Shown here: one piece after another, positions 23,531-36,514 of the stretch
Position numbering within the stretch: position 1 is the first letter of the stretch
How the letters are laid out: each line of letters begins with the position of its first letter
Program-made: the position numbers and the translations under genes
Notes under the pieces: model-generated
What the model was told of the DNA's origin: nothing
The model's database searches: none
The model's input: the letters and a program-made list of their open reading frames with translations, nothing else
Source of the DNA: Alitta virens
Lineage: Eukaryota > Annelida > Polychaeta > Phyllodocida > Nereididae
Reading direction: 5' to 3'
DNA: 64,000 bases
Assembly (NCBI GenBank): GCA_932294295.1
Contig: OW028576.1
Coordinates: forward strand, 47,834,628 to 47,898,627

Positions 23531-24530
23531 TGTGAACTCATCATCATAATAGTTTGCAATTTGAAATGTCCGAGAATACTGTTATATACATGGATATCAG
23601 GCGTCTAAGTTTGTTTTTCCCTTTCTACCTACAAGGATTGTCAACTTCAGTTTTTCTGTCTGTATGTTGTTTTCTTACTCAGTCCTTTACTCTGTCTGTC
23701 CACCTATCACCAGTCTCTCTTTGTGTCTGTCTTTCTTCTAGTACTTCCATCCCTTCCCGTCGTTATCATTGCTAATCCGCACACAAAGTGTTTTCCCTCG
23801 ATATGCATGATTATAATGTGTGATGCGCTAACAATGGGTTCTGTGAAGTGAGAATGAAACGACAGAACAAAAATGCTTATTGAGATCAAAGAGGAAGCTC
23901 TGGGCTTTGTTAGCAGGAGTCAATTGAACCGCTTTGTGCTACAGTGAGACGACTGGAGTTGAGACGACTTGGGTTGAGCTATCAAGTCTATGTGTCAGGT
24001 TTGTTTGTGGATTTTGCCTGATATCAAATGTATTTGCTTTGTGGCTCCAGCCTTTTTAAATGGCCCCAGTACAATTTTTAGTTATGTGCCATTGTGTGAC
24101 AAAATCATATAACTGATTCTCTAATGACACTACTACTGATGAGAGTAGTTTCCATATTGTGTTTGATTCAATGTTCACTATGTAATATTAATGGCACTCT
24201 CCAGGTGGCTCAGCTAGCTATAAAATATATTTATCTTTGTGAGGTCTCCTTGCGAAACAAATGTTTATAAATGAAAATATGAAAATTAATTGTAAATATT
24301 TTTTTTTTGGCAAAATAGAAAGAATCTGAACTGAATCTAAATCAGTGACTCCATAATGATTGCATTTTGAAATTCTGATGTCACATGATAACTGAAACTT
24401 GATTGCAGGAAATTTTTTATGAGTAATAACATAGGTCACACTTTTCAACGGGAGAAAAAGTAACAACCCACAGGATCTCAGTTTAACTGACCTTTAGGTT
24501 CTCCCAGCCAGGTATGACTTGGTTTGACTT

Positions 24531-24580
24531 GATTTAGCTTGTTATAGCTTGTTATAGCTTGTTATAGCTTGTTATAGCTT
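24531..24580 (+). repeat. 10-bp tandem repeat, F2 only
   Basis: GTTATAGCTT is repeated four times (24541-24580) after a degenerate copy. It is absent from F1 and R2. Confidence 0.95.
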
Positions 24581-24780
24581 CAGTTAGTTGTTCAATGGTC
24601 TTGGCTCTAAAGGGTTTAAGATGTTCTATATACATATGTTTATTCATGCACATTTGCTTTGCTTATGTGAAAAAGAAAGAAAAAGAAAATCCAAATTAAA
24701 ATGTTACAAAACATACATCAATGAAAATAGAAAATCTAGTTGTTTTGTGTATAAAAAGTGAACTAGAGTCTCTTTTTCTT

Positions 24781-25195
24781 TTTGGGTGAAAAAGTCACAG
24801 TCATTATATCTGAGTCAGTACTTCAGTATTCCCAATGTCATTGTTGCCAATATTATATCTTTTTGCAAGCTCTCTCAAATTACCTCCTATAACTGTGGAA
24901 GCCTATGATTGGCCCAGAACAGCCAAGTATCTTAACCTATTGTGCTGGCTATGTAGAATTTTCCTATACAATTTGCAAAATCTTTGGCCTACTTGATTTT
25001 CAGATGAGAAACCATTCAATGTAATGAGTAGTATAGTAATTCTTGTTCTTCAATGAGTTTCCTGCACTCAATACATGCCAAGTGCAATCCAGTGATTGAA
25101 AGATTTGAAACAAAAAAATAAGCCCACTGTGGATTGCTTAGATTCAGAAGGCAATGGTTCTTTGCCTTACTTTTTGCTGGTCTCCCCTTACACTA
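24781..25195 (-). pseudogene. Broken counterpart of the 195-codon frame (F2)
   Basis: Homologous to F1 8480-8948 but clearly dead as a reading frame. The acceptor AG is changed (TTAGTG), a one-base deletion in the SHLKNPVG region shifts the frame, an in-frame TAG sits after LGQS, and the MITE-derived end is absent. RYNIG and NDIGNTE remain readable. Confidence 0.5.
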
Positions 25196-26235
25196 AGCTA
25201 AAAATACAAAGGAAATTAAATGCACTTAATCATGAAGCTAAGAGTCTTATCTGAACTGCTGTGAAAAGCTTTTTTGGGATTATTTAGAAGTTCAATGCGT
25301 GGTCACTGACCTAATGTCCAGTGACCAAGAGGGCTGGAAGTCAAGTCAATGTGTTAGGAGATTTTGATACGCTTGCAATTATGAAATTAAGCCACACGTA
25401 TGTCAATGTCTATAAATTATTACTATGCATTGATCATGGAGTTTTGTGATATACAAGACCTGAAATTGTCTGCATACCCCTTACATGAGCAAGATTTTGA
25501 TAAAAATATGATTTCGGATTTCAAGATCTTGTCTCCTGTGTATAAAGTATAGGGGTATAGGATGCTTGAAGTTAACGACAATTTGACCTGTAAGGTCATA
25601 GATGTCTGGCTATGGTATGGATACACTAGTTGGCTAACTAGTGCTTGGGGATAATACTAAACTAAACGAGAACATCAAAAATCTGCATTTAGAAGTGAGG
25701 AAGTTTATTCAAGCTTTGAGGCAAAATAAAGTATGACATGTCAGAGGAGAGACTATTTTGCCAATGCAGTTATAAAGTATATGGAATATTGATTGTTTCA
25801 GCATATAGTTTTTGCATTTTCTGGCTACATCAACAAATTCAATACAATAAGGAAGCTACAAATATATCTGGTGTGCAAAAACCTATATTTCAACCACTGT
25901 GTGTCTATAGGTCAACCTGAACCTTGAAAATTTTTACTTCTACAAAATTTCCTTAGCATCTTCAACCTGAACACTTCACACCAAATTACATTTTCCATCC
26001 CACAACTTCCTTACTTCCCACCCCATTTACTTATTATGCATTCTATGTGAAGTCTACCACCAAGAGCGGTTCCTTGAGGCTCTCCATGTACTCAAGTACT
26101 ACTTAAGGATTCTTCGAGAAATCTCAGAGTCCAACTCGAGCCAGAAACTGCAAGGTGCACTTGTCTCATTTAGGCTCTTGCTTGTATGAGAATTCCTTTT
26201 AGTAATATTATGTATTGTCATAGGAAAGTATAAAA

Positions 26236-26320
26236 GACATTTGTATTTTATTGTATTGCATTGTATTTATTTATTATATTTAATTGTATTGTATTGTATT
26301 GCATTTTTATTGTGTTGTGT
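26236..26320 (+). repeat. Second pentanucleotide locus, F2
   Basis: TTGTATTTTATTGTATTGCA and following runs. The R2 counterpart is 49022-49122. In F1 it is collapsed to a short remnant at 10037-10072, about 75 bp shorter. Confidence 0.8.
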
Positions 26321-26946
26321 TAGCTTGGCTAACTTAAGGGGTCTCTATCATATTAGCATATTATTGTGCCATACTTCTTTTAGAATTGTGTAGAGGTATT
26401 AATTATGAAATAAAAATTATACAAGTCTAAGTCTATTTTTATTTTATTGTCTCAATGCCCCTAACATGAAGGTTAGTAAGCTTATATATGACCAGCTACA
26501 GGTAATTGTAATGATAAAGTTTGGAATTCATGCCATGTTACATATGTACCCCAATGAATAGCGAATGTTTCTGGCCCAGCATAGACATTGACAGAGTGTA
26601 TTTTACTGCATATTGTTTGCTTCGAATCACAACTAATGGAGGCCAAAAATAATATTATAAAGGATCCAAAAAGAAGACACTTTCAGTTTTTATTACCATG
26701 TGATTACCAAGAGCTAGGATAAAATGCTCTGAAGGTAATGATGAAAAATTACATTAAAACCAATGTGGTCATGTTGATAAGATACTGTACGCTTCTGTAA
26801 TGTAAGTTTCAATTTATATATAAAAACCTAAACTTTTATTTTTCATCTCCACAAAGAACCTATGACTGTGACACTCTTGTATCGAAAATTATATATATAA
26901 TAATAGTAGGTGTTTTTAATGCATCTCTTTTCTATGTATGTCTTAC

Positions 26947-27011
26947 TAGCTTTCCATGTACATCAAGTTGCTCTTCTGAAAATACACCATTTGCTACTAC
27001 TATGCCACCTG
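26947..27011 (-). pseudogene. 65-nt exon-like segment with intact splice sites, F2
   Basis: Same length, acceptor (GCTTACTTACAG) and donor (GTAAGA) as F1 and R2, although F2 has about 20 extra bases just upstream of the acceptor. The open frame reads GGIVVANGVFSEEQLDVHGK plus L. Changes against F1 are M to I, T to S, D to E and R to G, three of them conservative. Confidence 0.35.
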
Positions 27012-27949
27012 CTGTAAGTAAGCCCAACTATTGCTGAGGTAAATCAGATTTTCTTAAGAACGGAAATACAATTTCCTCTCCTTGAGTTCTGGTAGGACTG
27101 ATAAGAGTTGGTATTAAAGGGACTAGAAACAGAAGAAAAAAGTGACTGAAAATGCTTTTAAACTTTTAAAATTTGACTTCGATATCTTGGAAAATGAGGA
27201 CATTGTGAGGTGGGCTTATTACATGTTTAAAAAATGTTTTGAATATGACTTACGTGTGAGATTATCACACCCCTGAAGAATAGTTTTCAAAGGCATTCTC
27301 ATACCTGTTCAATCTTTATGGCCTTACACTGGTGATGATACATGTTATCTTAGTGAAGTCTCCCAGTGTAACAGTTGCAAGTATATAAAAGAATCTGAAT
27401 CTATTTGCATTAAACTCATTCACAATTGATTACAATGTTGATATCATAGATAAACTGCACTAAACTAGACAAACAGATTCAGATTAATCTATTGCCATTT
27501 ATTCACATAGCTTCAATGTATTTTGCTAGTCATCTTCAGATTATTTTTTGAATATCGAGAATAAAGTCAATAGATGACATAATATAGAACTGTCTTTGTT
27601 GTAATGGAAATAATTCATAGGCAGATAGTAGGGAGATATCAAATTGAGAGAGAAGCACAAAAGCTCCTGCTACATGTAACATTATAGACTCGCTACCTTG
27701 GATACGCTTTGAAGTTAGTTTTTTCAGAGATGACGAAGCATCAGTGAATCATCTATTAAGCAAACATAAAAAATAGCCCATGTGCCATGTTTGTAGGTTT
27801 TCTATTCATTTGTTGGTGGATATTTTACTGACAGCCGGGTCTCAATGAACAACGCGAAGGTGAACATAGTTGATGTCTGCAGCCATTGGAAATACAGATG
27901 TCTAGAAAATTTTTCATCTAGCATACTACATGAAGATTTTAGGAAACTG

Positions 27950-28163
27950 AGTTTGACTACATTAGTAATTTCTCCAAAACATGTGCTATTTGCTTCACTT
28001 AGAACAAATACATAAGACATTCAGCTTGAGTATTTGTGAGATATTCAAGTTAATTGGCATTAACCTCAGTCTGTTCAACCAAATGCACATGAAGTCATGC
28101 TCTCTATCCCATCTTGAATGAATCTTTGTGAACTTGGCCTTCAACTCATTCACCACTCCTAGG
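27950..28163 (-). pseudogene. Decayed counterpart of the 209-nt segment, F2
   Basis: The minus-strand frame LGVVNELKAKFTKIHSRWDR through ISQILKLNV is readable. It is then broken by a short insertion containing stops and by loss of the donor. Confidence 0.35.
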
Positions 28164-28440
28164 CTGGTCAGTGCAGATAAACGTCAGGGCAAGTGAGGTC
28201 AAATGATGTGCACTACTTTAATCAGCTGCTACAAATGTTGGATGGCTACAACTTAGTGCACGGTTGTGCTGTGACATTTAAAGAGTGTAGTAATACAACC
28301 AAGGGCCAATGAGGTCCAGAGAAATAGTCTCAAGAGATGCAAGTGGCCTTGTACGATGATGTACATCTCATGTAGTAGATATGAGATGACTGCATGCAAC
28401 AGTTTTTGCTTTTCAAAAGTCCTCCTCTGCCTTGAGACAG

Positions 28441-28850
28441 ATTATATTTCACAATGACTATCAGAGAGAAAAGAAATCATATGTGTAAATAGTGGATTTT
28501 CACGGAAGGTTCTCTGTATTTCCACCAGGTGGCTAAAACAGAATACTGCAATTCTATTGGCTAAAAAAGTTCCCGCCCTTGGCTGTGATTGGCTGAAGCA
28601 AAGTGCATCCAAGCAGCAGTATTTGTAGTGCATTTTAATGAATATTTGACACTTTATCATTTAGTTGATGTTTGTTCTTTTTCTGAGAAAGTTATATTTA
28701 TGGTATCAGTTAGTTGTTACTAACTGTGTCTGAAAAGCAAAATGAGTAAGAAGAGGAGAGGAAAGACTTATGTCCTGCTGAATTCAGGGTTGTTCAGTGA
28801 AAAGACTCTATTATAACACCCTTTTTTCAATATTTACTCCGCTTAAATAT
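28441..28850 (+). other. F2-only block with promoter motifs and a short ATG frame
   Basis: Insertion relative to F1 and R2, between sequence matching F1 12430 and 12440. In order: CCACCAGGTGGC (28522-28533, exact CTCF core consensus), ATTGGCT (28556-28562, reversed CCAAT), TTCCCGCCC (28570-28578, E2F-like), ATTGGCT again (28588-28594), an 8-bp stem-loop CAGTTAGT/ACTAACTG (28707-28726), then the ATG at 28742. The right edge resembles unit 13850-13930. This could be a captured promoter plus first exon. Function is inferred from motifs only. Confidence 0.45.
28742..28816 (+). CDS. 24-codon ATG frame under promoter-like motifs, F2
   Basis: ATG in a favourable AAAATGAG context about 150-190 bp downstream of the CCAAT/E2F-like cluster. 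It begins MSKKRRGK, a basic start, and ends at TAA 28814-28816. It is too short to assign and may be the 5' end of a gene whose remaining exons are absent. A chance frame is quite possible. Confidence 0.2.
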   Translation: MSKKRRGKTYVLLNSGLFSEKTLL

Positions 28851-29420
28851 TTGAAACTGCAAAAGTTAAATGGTTTTGGTACAGCTTCAGAGACACAGAC
28901 AATCTTGAATCAGACTCGAACTTGAGCTCTGAGAGTCTTTATTATCTTTTTTCATATACAATGTTTGATGTGCTTAAAACAAATGAGCGTCAAATGCATG
29001 AATAACCACAAATTCAAAACAATGGTGATGTTGCAAACACAATTTCAAAATTAACTGGACCACACTTAATTGCTTTTGGTTAGACTCCATTGTACAATAC
29101 ATCAACAAACAGTATGTCTCAGATAGGCTTAGAACTGAACCTTGGTCCATTGAATAAGATAACAAACCACAGCAACTACTAGAGCACACAACACAACTTT
29201 CAGCGACCAGACATGACTGATCTTTTGGCCTTTTTCACCCAGATAAACATTCACTGTGGAAACATCCAGACCAATTGTAAATGTCTGTTGATCTATAGAA
29301 ATGCTTACTAAGTTTGCGGATGATATTTTTATCTATCATCTCTTGCGAGGTCACCAATTTGTGTTCTTGAGAGAGGTTCCTGTGTCAGACCATATTGATT
29401 GTAGACCTCAAGGCTGCTCT

Positions 29421-29700
29421 TAGCTTGGTGACAAAATGTTATGGTGGCAACTTTGTGAGTATAATTTATATTATGTGACTTTAATCAGTGTTGCTGATGA
29501 TACATTTATGGCTAACCAATTAGATGACATTACATTGTAAAATTAAATGTCTGCATGTGCTAGTTATGTTGGTGTCAACTTGGTAACAAATGCTGGCACC
29601 TTTGTGATAATAATGTATCTTATCTGACTTCCATTGTAGCTTGCTTTTGATTCAATTATGGCTAAGCAATTAGATCATGTCATTACCATAAAATATCTGA
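29421..29700 (+). repeat. 140-bp tandem duplication, F2
   Basis: GGCAACTTTGTGAGTATAAT at 29455 and GGCACCTTTGTGATAATAAT at 29595 start parallel stretches, both continuing to ATTATGGCTAA-type motifs. F1 and R2 have one copy (F1 about 12620-12735). Confidence 0.75.
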
Positions 29701-32355
29701 TGGTGATGTTATCTTCATGAAAACTTAATAATAAGCCCATCATTTAAAAACAGGAGATGTTGAAATTTGCATCATGTATATTACATTGGTATCTCACACA
29801 TCCGTGGAGTGAAGGATTTCTGAAATCATATTTAAACCAAAAGTCTAGGTGCCTGAAGAAACAAATCATTTGTAGAATTATCTCTCTGTTCACTTCAAGT
29901 TCAAAATGCCCAGTAATATGACAACTTGACCTTGACATTTGCAGGTGATAGCATCTTGTGCTGACCACTTGTACAGAAAAAAGTCATGATAGAGAAAAGA
30001 TAGCATGATTGATGTCCCACGTTAAGCCAAATGTTTTAAGTGAAGGATCAGTCAGTGCTGGGACTTTTCCTTCGGGAAATGTGACGTGTCAGTCAAATAT
30101 GTCTCATTTGTGACTTGTTCACTTGTTCTTTAATTTCTTATTTACTTACATCCCACTTTGAAGAAAGGAAGTAATTTGGCTTAGAACTTGCAACTGATGT
30201 GTATTTCTAATATCAAGTAGACCAGGCATTAATGCTCAGTCGCTTTCTTCACAAATGCAGGATGTGTTTTGAATATAATATACTAAACAAACATTGTTTC
30301 TGCATTTCAACACTTCAATTCATTCTTGATCAAATTAATCATGTAATTTTTTAATTATTCTAATCTTTTTCATTTGATAACATAATGATCTAAATTCACA
30401 AAATGTATATTTGTTCCATGAATAAAAATATCTCCCTTCTAACTCATGAATATTCATAAACACGCCTCTGTGAACATTTTAGTTATCAGCTTACATCACA
30501 ATAACTGCAGTTCTAAATCATAGTTTATCTCGTCATGTATTTTCTATGGATATAAAAACCAAATATGCCTGGGTTGATATTTACATTACATGTTTAACTA
30601 AGACTGAGTCAGAGTAAAAATGCTGTAGTTAGTTTTTCTCCTACTGTCAGTCATGATTTAGGTGAGAAAAACAAATCTGTAATGTCATCGCAATAGACAG
30701 TGGCACTAAAATGAAAACATTTGTGGTAATTAAATTGATTATATTGCTCAAGGCCTTGAGAGATAAAAAAAATCCTGAAATGCGTGTGAATTGTAACAGC
30801 TTTTGTTCAACATTTACTCAGCTTTAATATCGACAGTTTTGATTGATCTTCATATTGGCCTTAAACTGCAAAATGTTTTTTTTTGGAAAACAAAAGTTAC
30901 GATTATGATTTATTCACAATGTTCTCTTATGCAATTGTGTGGTCCTTTCATGCCTTATTAGAATTTCACAATGACTGTGGGTTGAAGTAGAAATATTCCG
31001 TACAATAATATATTTTAGTTGTCGCTATGTGTATATAAAACATATTGTAGGAAAGGCAACATGTTGAAAATAGTAACATTGCACCCTGCACTGCTATAAC
31101 TATAGTGTTGCACACAATATATTAAAAGAATTATATCTGTAAATCGCATATGGATAAAATCTTAAAGCTACAGCATCAAATGTAGGGTATGTTTATATTC
31201 TAGTCATAGACATCGCTTTCAAAAGAAGATCATGAAACCGCTTTTCCCACAGAGAACTTGTGCGGAAACATGGAAAAGCAACGTCTGACTTTTACTTTTT
31301 CGGCATTTATTTATATTCAAACATTTAACAAGACATATTGCCTTGTTATATGATTAAAACAAATGCTGATTATGGTTTCTACTGCATCCTGTATGTTACC
31401 AAAAAGTCAAAGCCCAGGTTTCTAACCCATAAAAGCCCCTCTCTGTACAAATTAGCTTCGAGTACCCTATCTTTTCAACAACTTATTTTGCCATTATCTC
31501 ATCATTATGGCCATTTGTTGTTGTCACAGAAAAGCAGCAGGAATTACAATGGACTATATGACAAAATTCTGGTAATTTTTTTATCAGCTAGAAAGTCGGG
31601 CTTGTTGATAACATTTCTGTTCATTATAACATTTCACTGCCTTGTTACATAATTTTATGCTAATTACGAGAATATTATTTTGTAATATTTCACAGAGATT
31701 AACATCCTGAATATCTGAAGTTTACTGTGTTAGTAGCAGCTAGAACAGTACTGGTCTATTGTTTGACCTAGGTAAAAACTGCATGCTGGCATATTGGGCT
31801 TTTGTTCAAGGATATTAAATGTCTAAACCACAGCCGTGTTCTTGTTAATTAAACCATGACAAGTAATTTACTTCAAATTGTGACAAGACTACAGCTGTTT
31901 TTAAGCTAACCGACATCAAGTTTATTTAATATTGAGGTTAATTGAAATATGATAGGTTCTTGCAAAATAATATGGTTTGCTTGAACCTTATTCCTATATT
32001 TAGTGATGAATACAAATCAGATTCTGCTAGAATAAGGTATATTCATATGAAATCACCACATAAGGTTAATTCGGTTACAAACAACATCAATAAGACAAAG
32101 TAATGCCAAGTATCACAGAAACTAAGCATGATTACAAGAAATCCAAGCAAAGACAAAAGCGCATCACAGAGTTATGTCACTGTCTCTGATATTTGCATCT
32201 TAGGCTAATATACAAAGTTACTCCACAAGTAACTGATACTATGTGACTGACAAGTAGCTTCGTCACGAAACAAGTTTAGCAAGGGTAAAAAATAAAAATG
32301 TAGCCCATGAGGGATTAGCTTGAGTTGTTAATCTGGCTGTCCGGGTAGTTTATTG

Positions 32356-32606
32356 TTGTGTATAGTGTTGTGTTATATTCTATTGTTTTGCATTTTATAT
32401 GAAAGGTTGTCTATGAGGAATTAGCTTTCACAAGTTGGTCTGATAGTTTGGATGTCTCATTATATTTGTATTACAATTCTATTGTATCAAATCATTATAT
32501 TGTACCACATTACTTTGTGGCATTTTGTCACATATTTGTATGGTATTGTGTTTTGTATTATATTGTATTATATTTTGTATTATATTATATTGTATTGTAT
32601 TGTATT
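32356..32606 (+). repeat. Degenerate TTGTA pentanucleotide repeats, F2
   Basis: Includes a run TATTGTATTGTATTGTATTG at about 32588-32607. Frames through it are low-complexity Y/I/L-rich and not genes. Confidence 0.85.
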
Positions 32607-32763
32607 GTGGGTCTGTCTGTCAGCCTGTTTCTTGTTTGTCTATTCAATAAATATCATCTTTCACTGGTTCATTCTCTAATTTGTTCCCCTGAAGCTAGTG
32701 CCACTGCCACGACTGAAGCTGCTGCTGCTGATGTTGTTGCTGCTGCTGCTGTTTCAAGATGAA

Positions 32764-32931
32764 TGATTCCAGTCATGACAACTGACCCCACTTGACTGGG
32801 GGGTTTTCACCAGCCAATCACCTTCTCTGATTGATGACATGTGACCTGTCATGCATGACTGCACCCACTGATCCTCACTTCCGAGAAGATTCTCTCTCGC
32901 AAAATCCGGTCATTTGTCAAAGAAATATTGA
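32764..32931 (+). promoter_or_regulatory. Conserved non-coding block K, F2
   Basis: Same motif order as F1: CCAATCACC, TGATTGATGACATGTGACCT, CACTTCCGAGAAG. Small indels relative to F1 are not multiples of three. Confidence 0.4.
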
Positions 32932-33274
32932 TTTGCTTTACCTCTCTGATATGGACTGCAGTATCACACAGTCATAACAGTGAATAAAGAATAATTCCAA
33001 GAGTAGTTTCCATTGGATTACAATAATATCCTGAACACAATGATATTATAAGCCTTTATTGAAATTATATTTTTAGATCCGGTATTGTTCCTGTCGATCT
33101 AATTAAGTGGAACACGGCCGTTAGACTACCTCAATATTAAGAGAAACCTGTTTTAGAGACTTTTTAGTTTTTCCCCGACCAAATAATTCTCTCCTGCATA
33201 ATAAATTTTTCTCCTGTTAATTATTACTTTTATTCTATCAACCATACAATTTCACTGACAAGTTGTAGCCCGAG

Positions 33275-33520
33275 GTCATAGACATGCACTATTTTGATCA
33301 GTCTCAAATGGCGGATGGCTACAACTTAATCCAAGGTTGTGCTATGTCATTTGAGAGTGGAGAAATTTTTCCACGAGGTGATGAGGTCAGGAGATTTATT
33401 TCCAAGAGATGCATCTGGCCTTGGATTCAAATGATATGTTTCAGAGTACCCTCCGACCAAATGCCTCTCACATTTTTCAGTTTTCTGCTGATCGCATATT
33501 GGTTTTGTGTCAAATGATCA
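33275..33520 (+). repeat. Internal repeat G, F2 copy 2, with short open frame
   Basis: Carries a 77-codon frame starting MHYFDQSQMADGYNLIQGC and ending YWFCVK. The R3 equivalent has a 94-codon frame sharing QMADGYN, RGDEV and WPWIQMICFRV, but R2 has stops and F1 a frameshift. I treat it as a repeat rather than a gene. Confidence 0.5.
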
Positions 33521-33873
33521 TGCCAGAGATTCCAGGAACAGCGCAGATCCAGTAATTAAACCATGGATCAGAGAATTACAAAGACCAAAGTTCCCTTTCA
33601 GGTTTGTTTTTCTATTAACACAAGAGTTTAAGCTCAGGAAGTTGGAGATCTTTCATTGAGAGGGTAAGCAGTTTATCTGAAGTGCTGTGGAAAGCTGTTA
33701 TTCGATACAAAGTTACGTTTGTGGTCATTCACCTCGATGTCCTCCGTGCAATTTAGTAGGCTGGTCAATCGAAATGCTCATCTTTCATTTCAAATTTTGA
33801 TTATAAAACCTCTAGTATTTTGATAGAGTTTTCACTTTATAATGCATGATACCCTAATATGGCTCCATGACTG

Positions 33874-33960
33874 CGAAAACTAATTAGTGGGTAAGCTACC
33901 CATAAGACTACTGTGAAAACTAATTAGTGGCTAAGCTACCCATATGACTAGTTCAATTAA
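33874..33960 (+). repeat. 41-bp minisatellite, two copies, F2
   Basis: Two nearly identical copies starting GAAAACTAATTAGTGGGTAA. Confidence 0.85.
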
Positions 33961-34187
33961 TACTCCAGTTAACCTATGGGATAATTATTCTGTTTTTTTT
34001 CCATTGCTATGCAAAGTGCAGTTGAGGCAATGGACCACCTTTCTCTAGAATTTTTTATGAATGTGTCAATAATTATTAAGGTTTAGAGTGATTTACTAAA
34101 TCAAGTCTTTAATTAAGACCTGTCTGATTGTGAGAGTATATATATACATAGCAATAATATTTTTTATGATATTTTGTGCTACAGACA

Positions 34188-34264
34188 GTGACTTCTGTAG
34201 ACAGTGACTGCTGTAGACAGTTACTGCTGTAGACAGTAACTGCTGTGGACAGTGACTGCTATAG
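34188..34264 (+). repeat. 16-bp tandem repeat, about five copies, F2
   Basis: Variants of ACAGTGACTGCTGTAG in tandem. R2 has about two related copies at 41155-41190 and F1 a single TGTCAGTGACTGCTATAAC at 17475-17493, so the array grew from a motif inside repeat D. Confidence 0.9.
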
Positions 34265-35299
34265 AAAAAAAATTTTATATTTACAGGCCAAAATAAGAAC
34301 TTGAAAATGCCTCAAACCTTATCATCTCATCATTACGTCTACCTCTGCATCTTACAAATACTGACCAATAGCACTTTAACCTTATCACACATGATAATAT
34401 AAACATCGAATATAATTGGATGATTAGAATGAGATTATCCAACCACATAATGAAATGTTTACATGAGTATTAAGTATTGGGTGAAGCAGAAGTTTTGGAG
34501 CTTAGAATGAAATGCAAACCCAAGAGAGACATGCTCAGACAAAAAGCTCTTGGATTGGGATTCATTTAATTTCTTCAGTTTCCAATGTTTGCTTTCCAGG
34601 GTCCATCAATGTTGGATGGATGTTGGCAAATGCTTGTTTATCTTTCAGACCAAAAGACCAATAATTAATATGAATGAATTATGTCAGATGCATGATAAAT
34701 CATTTAGTTTTTTTTTTGTGAATATACTTGTTTTGCTTGGCTAAGCCACACAAATCTGTTCATGCTGATGTTTTAGCGTTAATTGTATATTAGTTATTGA
34801 CCTACACATTAATTAATTATATTTGTATTTGATTATGGAAATTACATTTTTTTTTGCTTTTAATTTGTTTTAAATGTGCATCTTACCCAAAATTATGACT
34901 AACCTTCATTAACAGAAACTTTTTTTATATTATACTCTTCTTGCATGACATTTTCCATCAATTTATTGTGTTGAATAATTAGTCAGAATACATTTAGAGA
35001 AATTGGAGGCATAGTCTCTGAAACAAATTCCAGTAAGACGACTATGCAGTCACTTCATTATTTCAAATCATATAATACTAACTTGCAGGAAAAAAATATA
35101 GTATAATGAATGAAAATGTCAAAAAAATAATGGAAATATACACACATTTTTATTTGGAAGTTCAATAGACTCAGAATTAGAGCATGTTTACGTTTGTGAT
35201 CTATGTTTTAAAACAGTCATTTAATCCCCTTAGACTAAGCCAATTGCCCTGGAGTAGGGCCACAGACCCCAGGTCTTCACTAACAGGAAATGAATTTCT

Positions 35300-35405
35300 C
35301 CAATCACCCTCCAAACAACAATTTAAGGGGCGCAATGCCTTCTGGGAGATTGCCCCAGGCAAGATGGTGTCATTTCCGTTTCCTGAGTGGCTCTGGCCAT
35401 GGGAA
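35300..35405 (+). promoter_or_regulatory. Promoter-like cluster P1, F3 copy
   Basis: CCAAT at 35300-35304 and AAGATGGTGTCATTTCCG from 35361, with the ATG at 35364. The GT of the donor-like site is changed (ATGGGAAAC), so an exon 1 splice would be broken here. The flanking sequence is otherwise like F1 and F2. Confidence 0.35.
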
Positions 35406-36514
35406 ACTTCTAACTGTAGCAGCAAACTCAGTAGGAATGAAGTTGGAGTTGCTGTGCTGTTTGAAAATGAAAAAGTCGAGACATTTACATGCATTTATTT
35501 TTTTTAGATGTCTTCCTTCAAAATTCATGCAATTTTAATACAGTGCAATCAGTTATTGGACATGATTTTAGTTGTTGTCATGGGTACCACAAGGATAAGA
35601 ATAGATGTGTTTTTTTTCCAAATGGCAATGCATGTTTGTCACAATGCTAACATATAACTTTTGGAATAGCTTTTTTGTCCAAGATGAGCAAATCTCTAGC
35701 AGATCAAAAATTGTCTTCAATTTGGCATTTCTGAACATTTTGAACAATCTATCACAAAGTTTGAAGACCAGCAATATTGACCAACAAAGCATGCATTTTA
35801 CACAACTTTACAATAACAGTAGTGTGGGTCAAGACAAAGTCCAGTCAGTCCAAAATACTTTGGCCAAGTTAGAAGCAATCTGCTGCACAGTTTGAAACTG
35901 TGACTACTGCCATAGATTCTGAAGTTTAATCACAGCATTAAAAAAATTCTGATTGCATACTGGCTTCCAGAATACATCAAGAATCTGTTGGCAAGAGCCA
36001 AGCTAAATACTGTGTCTTTGTATACAAAATAGTAATATAAATAATGTATTTTGTACCGTTTCCATTGGAGAATGATGTGATTAACTTTATAGGTTTATAA
36101 CTATATCTGAAATATTGATGGTTTTTAAAAATGCATATAAATCTAATGGTTTTAGATATTCAGATATTGAAAATTTCAAAGTAAAGTGATATGAATTGAT
36201 TATATATAGGAAATAATTAACAACCATAATGCAACAAACAATGAAGTTAACATTTTAGCATATATGGCTCCTAGAGCACTGCATTTCTTATACTTCAATG
36301 TTAAATGAATTACAGATAAAATAAGCAAATACCAATTACATGTACAAGAATATTTCTAAGGTTAGTGACAATTCAGTAAAAATCTATTGAACCAACAAAT
36401 CAATTTTTTCCGGGGGTGGTACATTTGATTGTTTGGTAGACTAGAAAGTTGGGATTTAAATTGTTGAGAACATTTCTGTTCAAACTCAGTAGTAGGGAGT
36501 ATACAGCCATACAC

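Larger units (their letters stand above)
18118..34329 (+). repeat. Macro-repeat unit copy F2 (type b, forward)
   Basis: This copy is collinear with F1 but diverged by roughly ten percent in sampled blocks, and is about 1.9 kb shorter. It lacks the CAAA-tailed retroposon, the MITE and the second copy of the 807-bp duplication. It also lacks about 310 bp matching F1 5330-5645 and much of F1 17.1-18.0 kb. Specific gains are a block of about 400 bp at 28441-28850, a 140-bp tandem duplication at 29421-29700, a 10-bp tandem repeat at 24531-24580 and a 16-bp tandem repeat at 34188-34264. Stretches between the listed features contain no gene I can support. Confidence 0.92.

Noticed and set aside
32448..32762. 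104-codon Y/I/L-rich frame and its overlap
   Set aside because: It lies in the TTGTA pentanucleotide tract, so its composition reflects the repeat.
34188..34264. CRISPR-like array
   Set aside because: The repeats are contiguous with no spacers, and the host is clearly eukaryotic.
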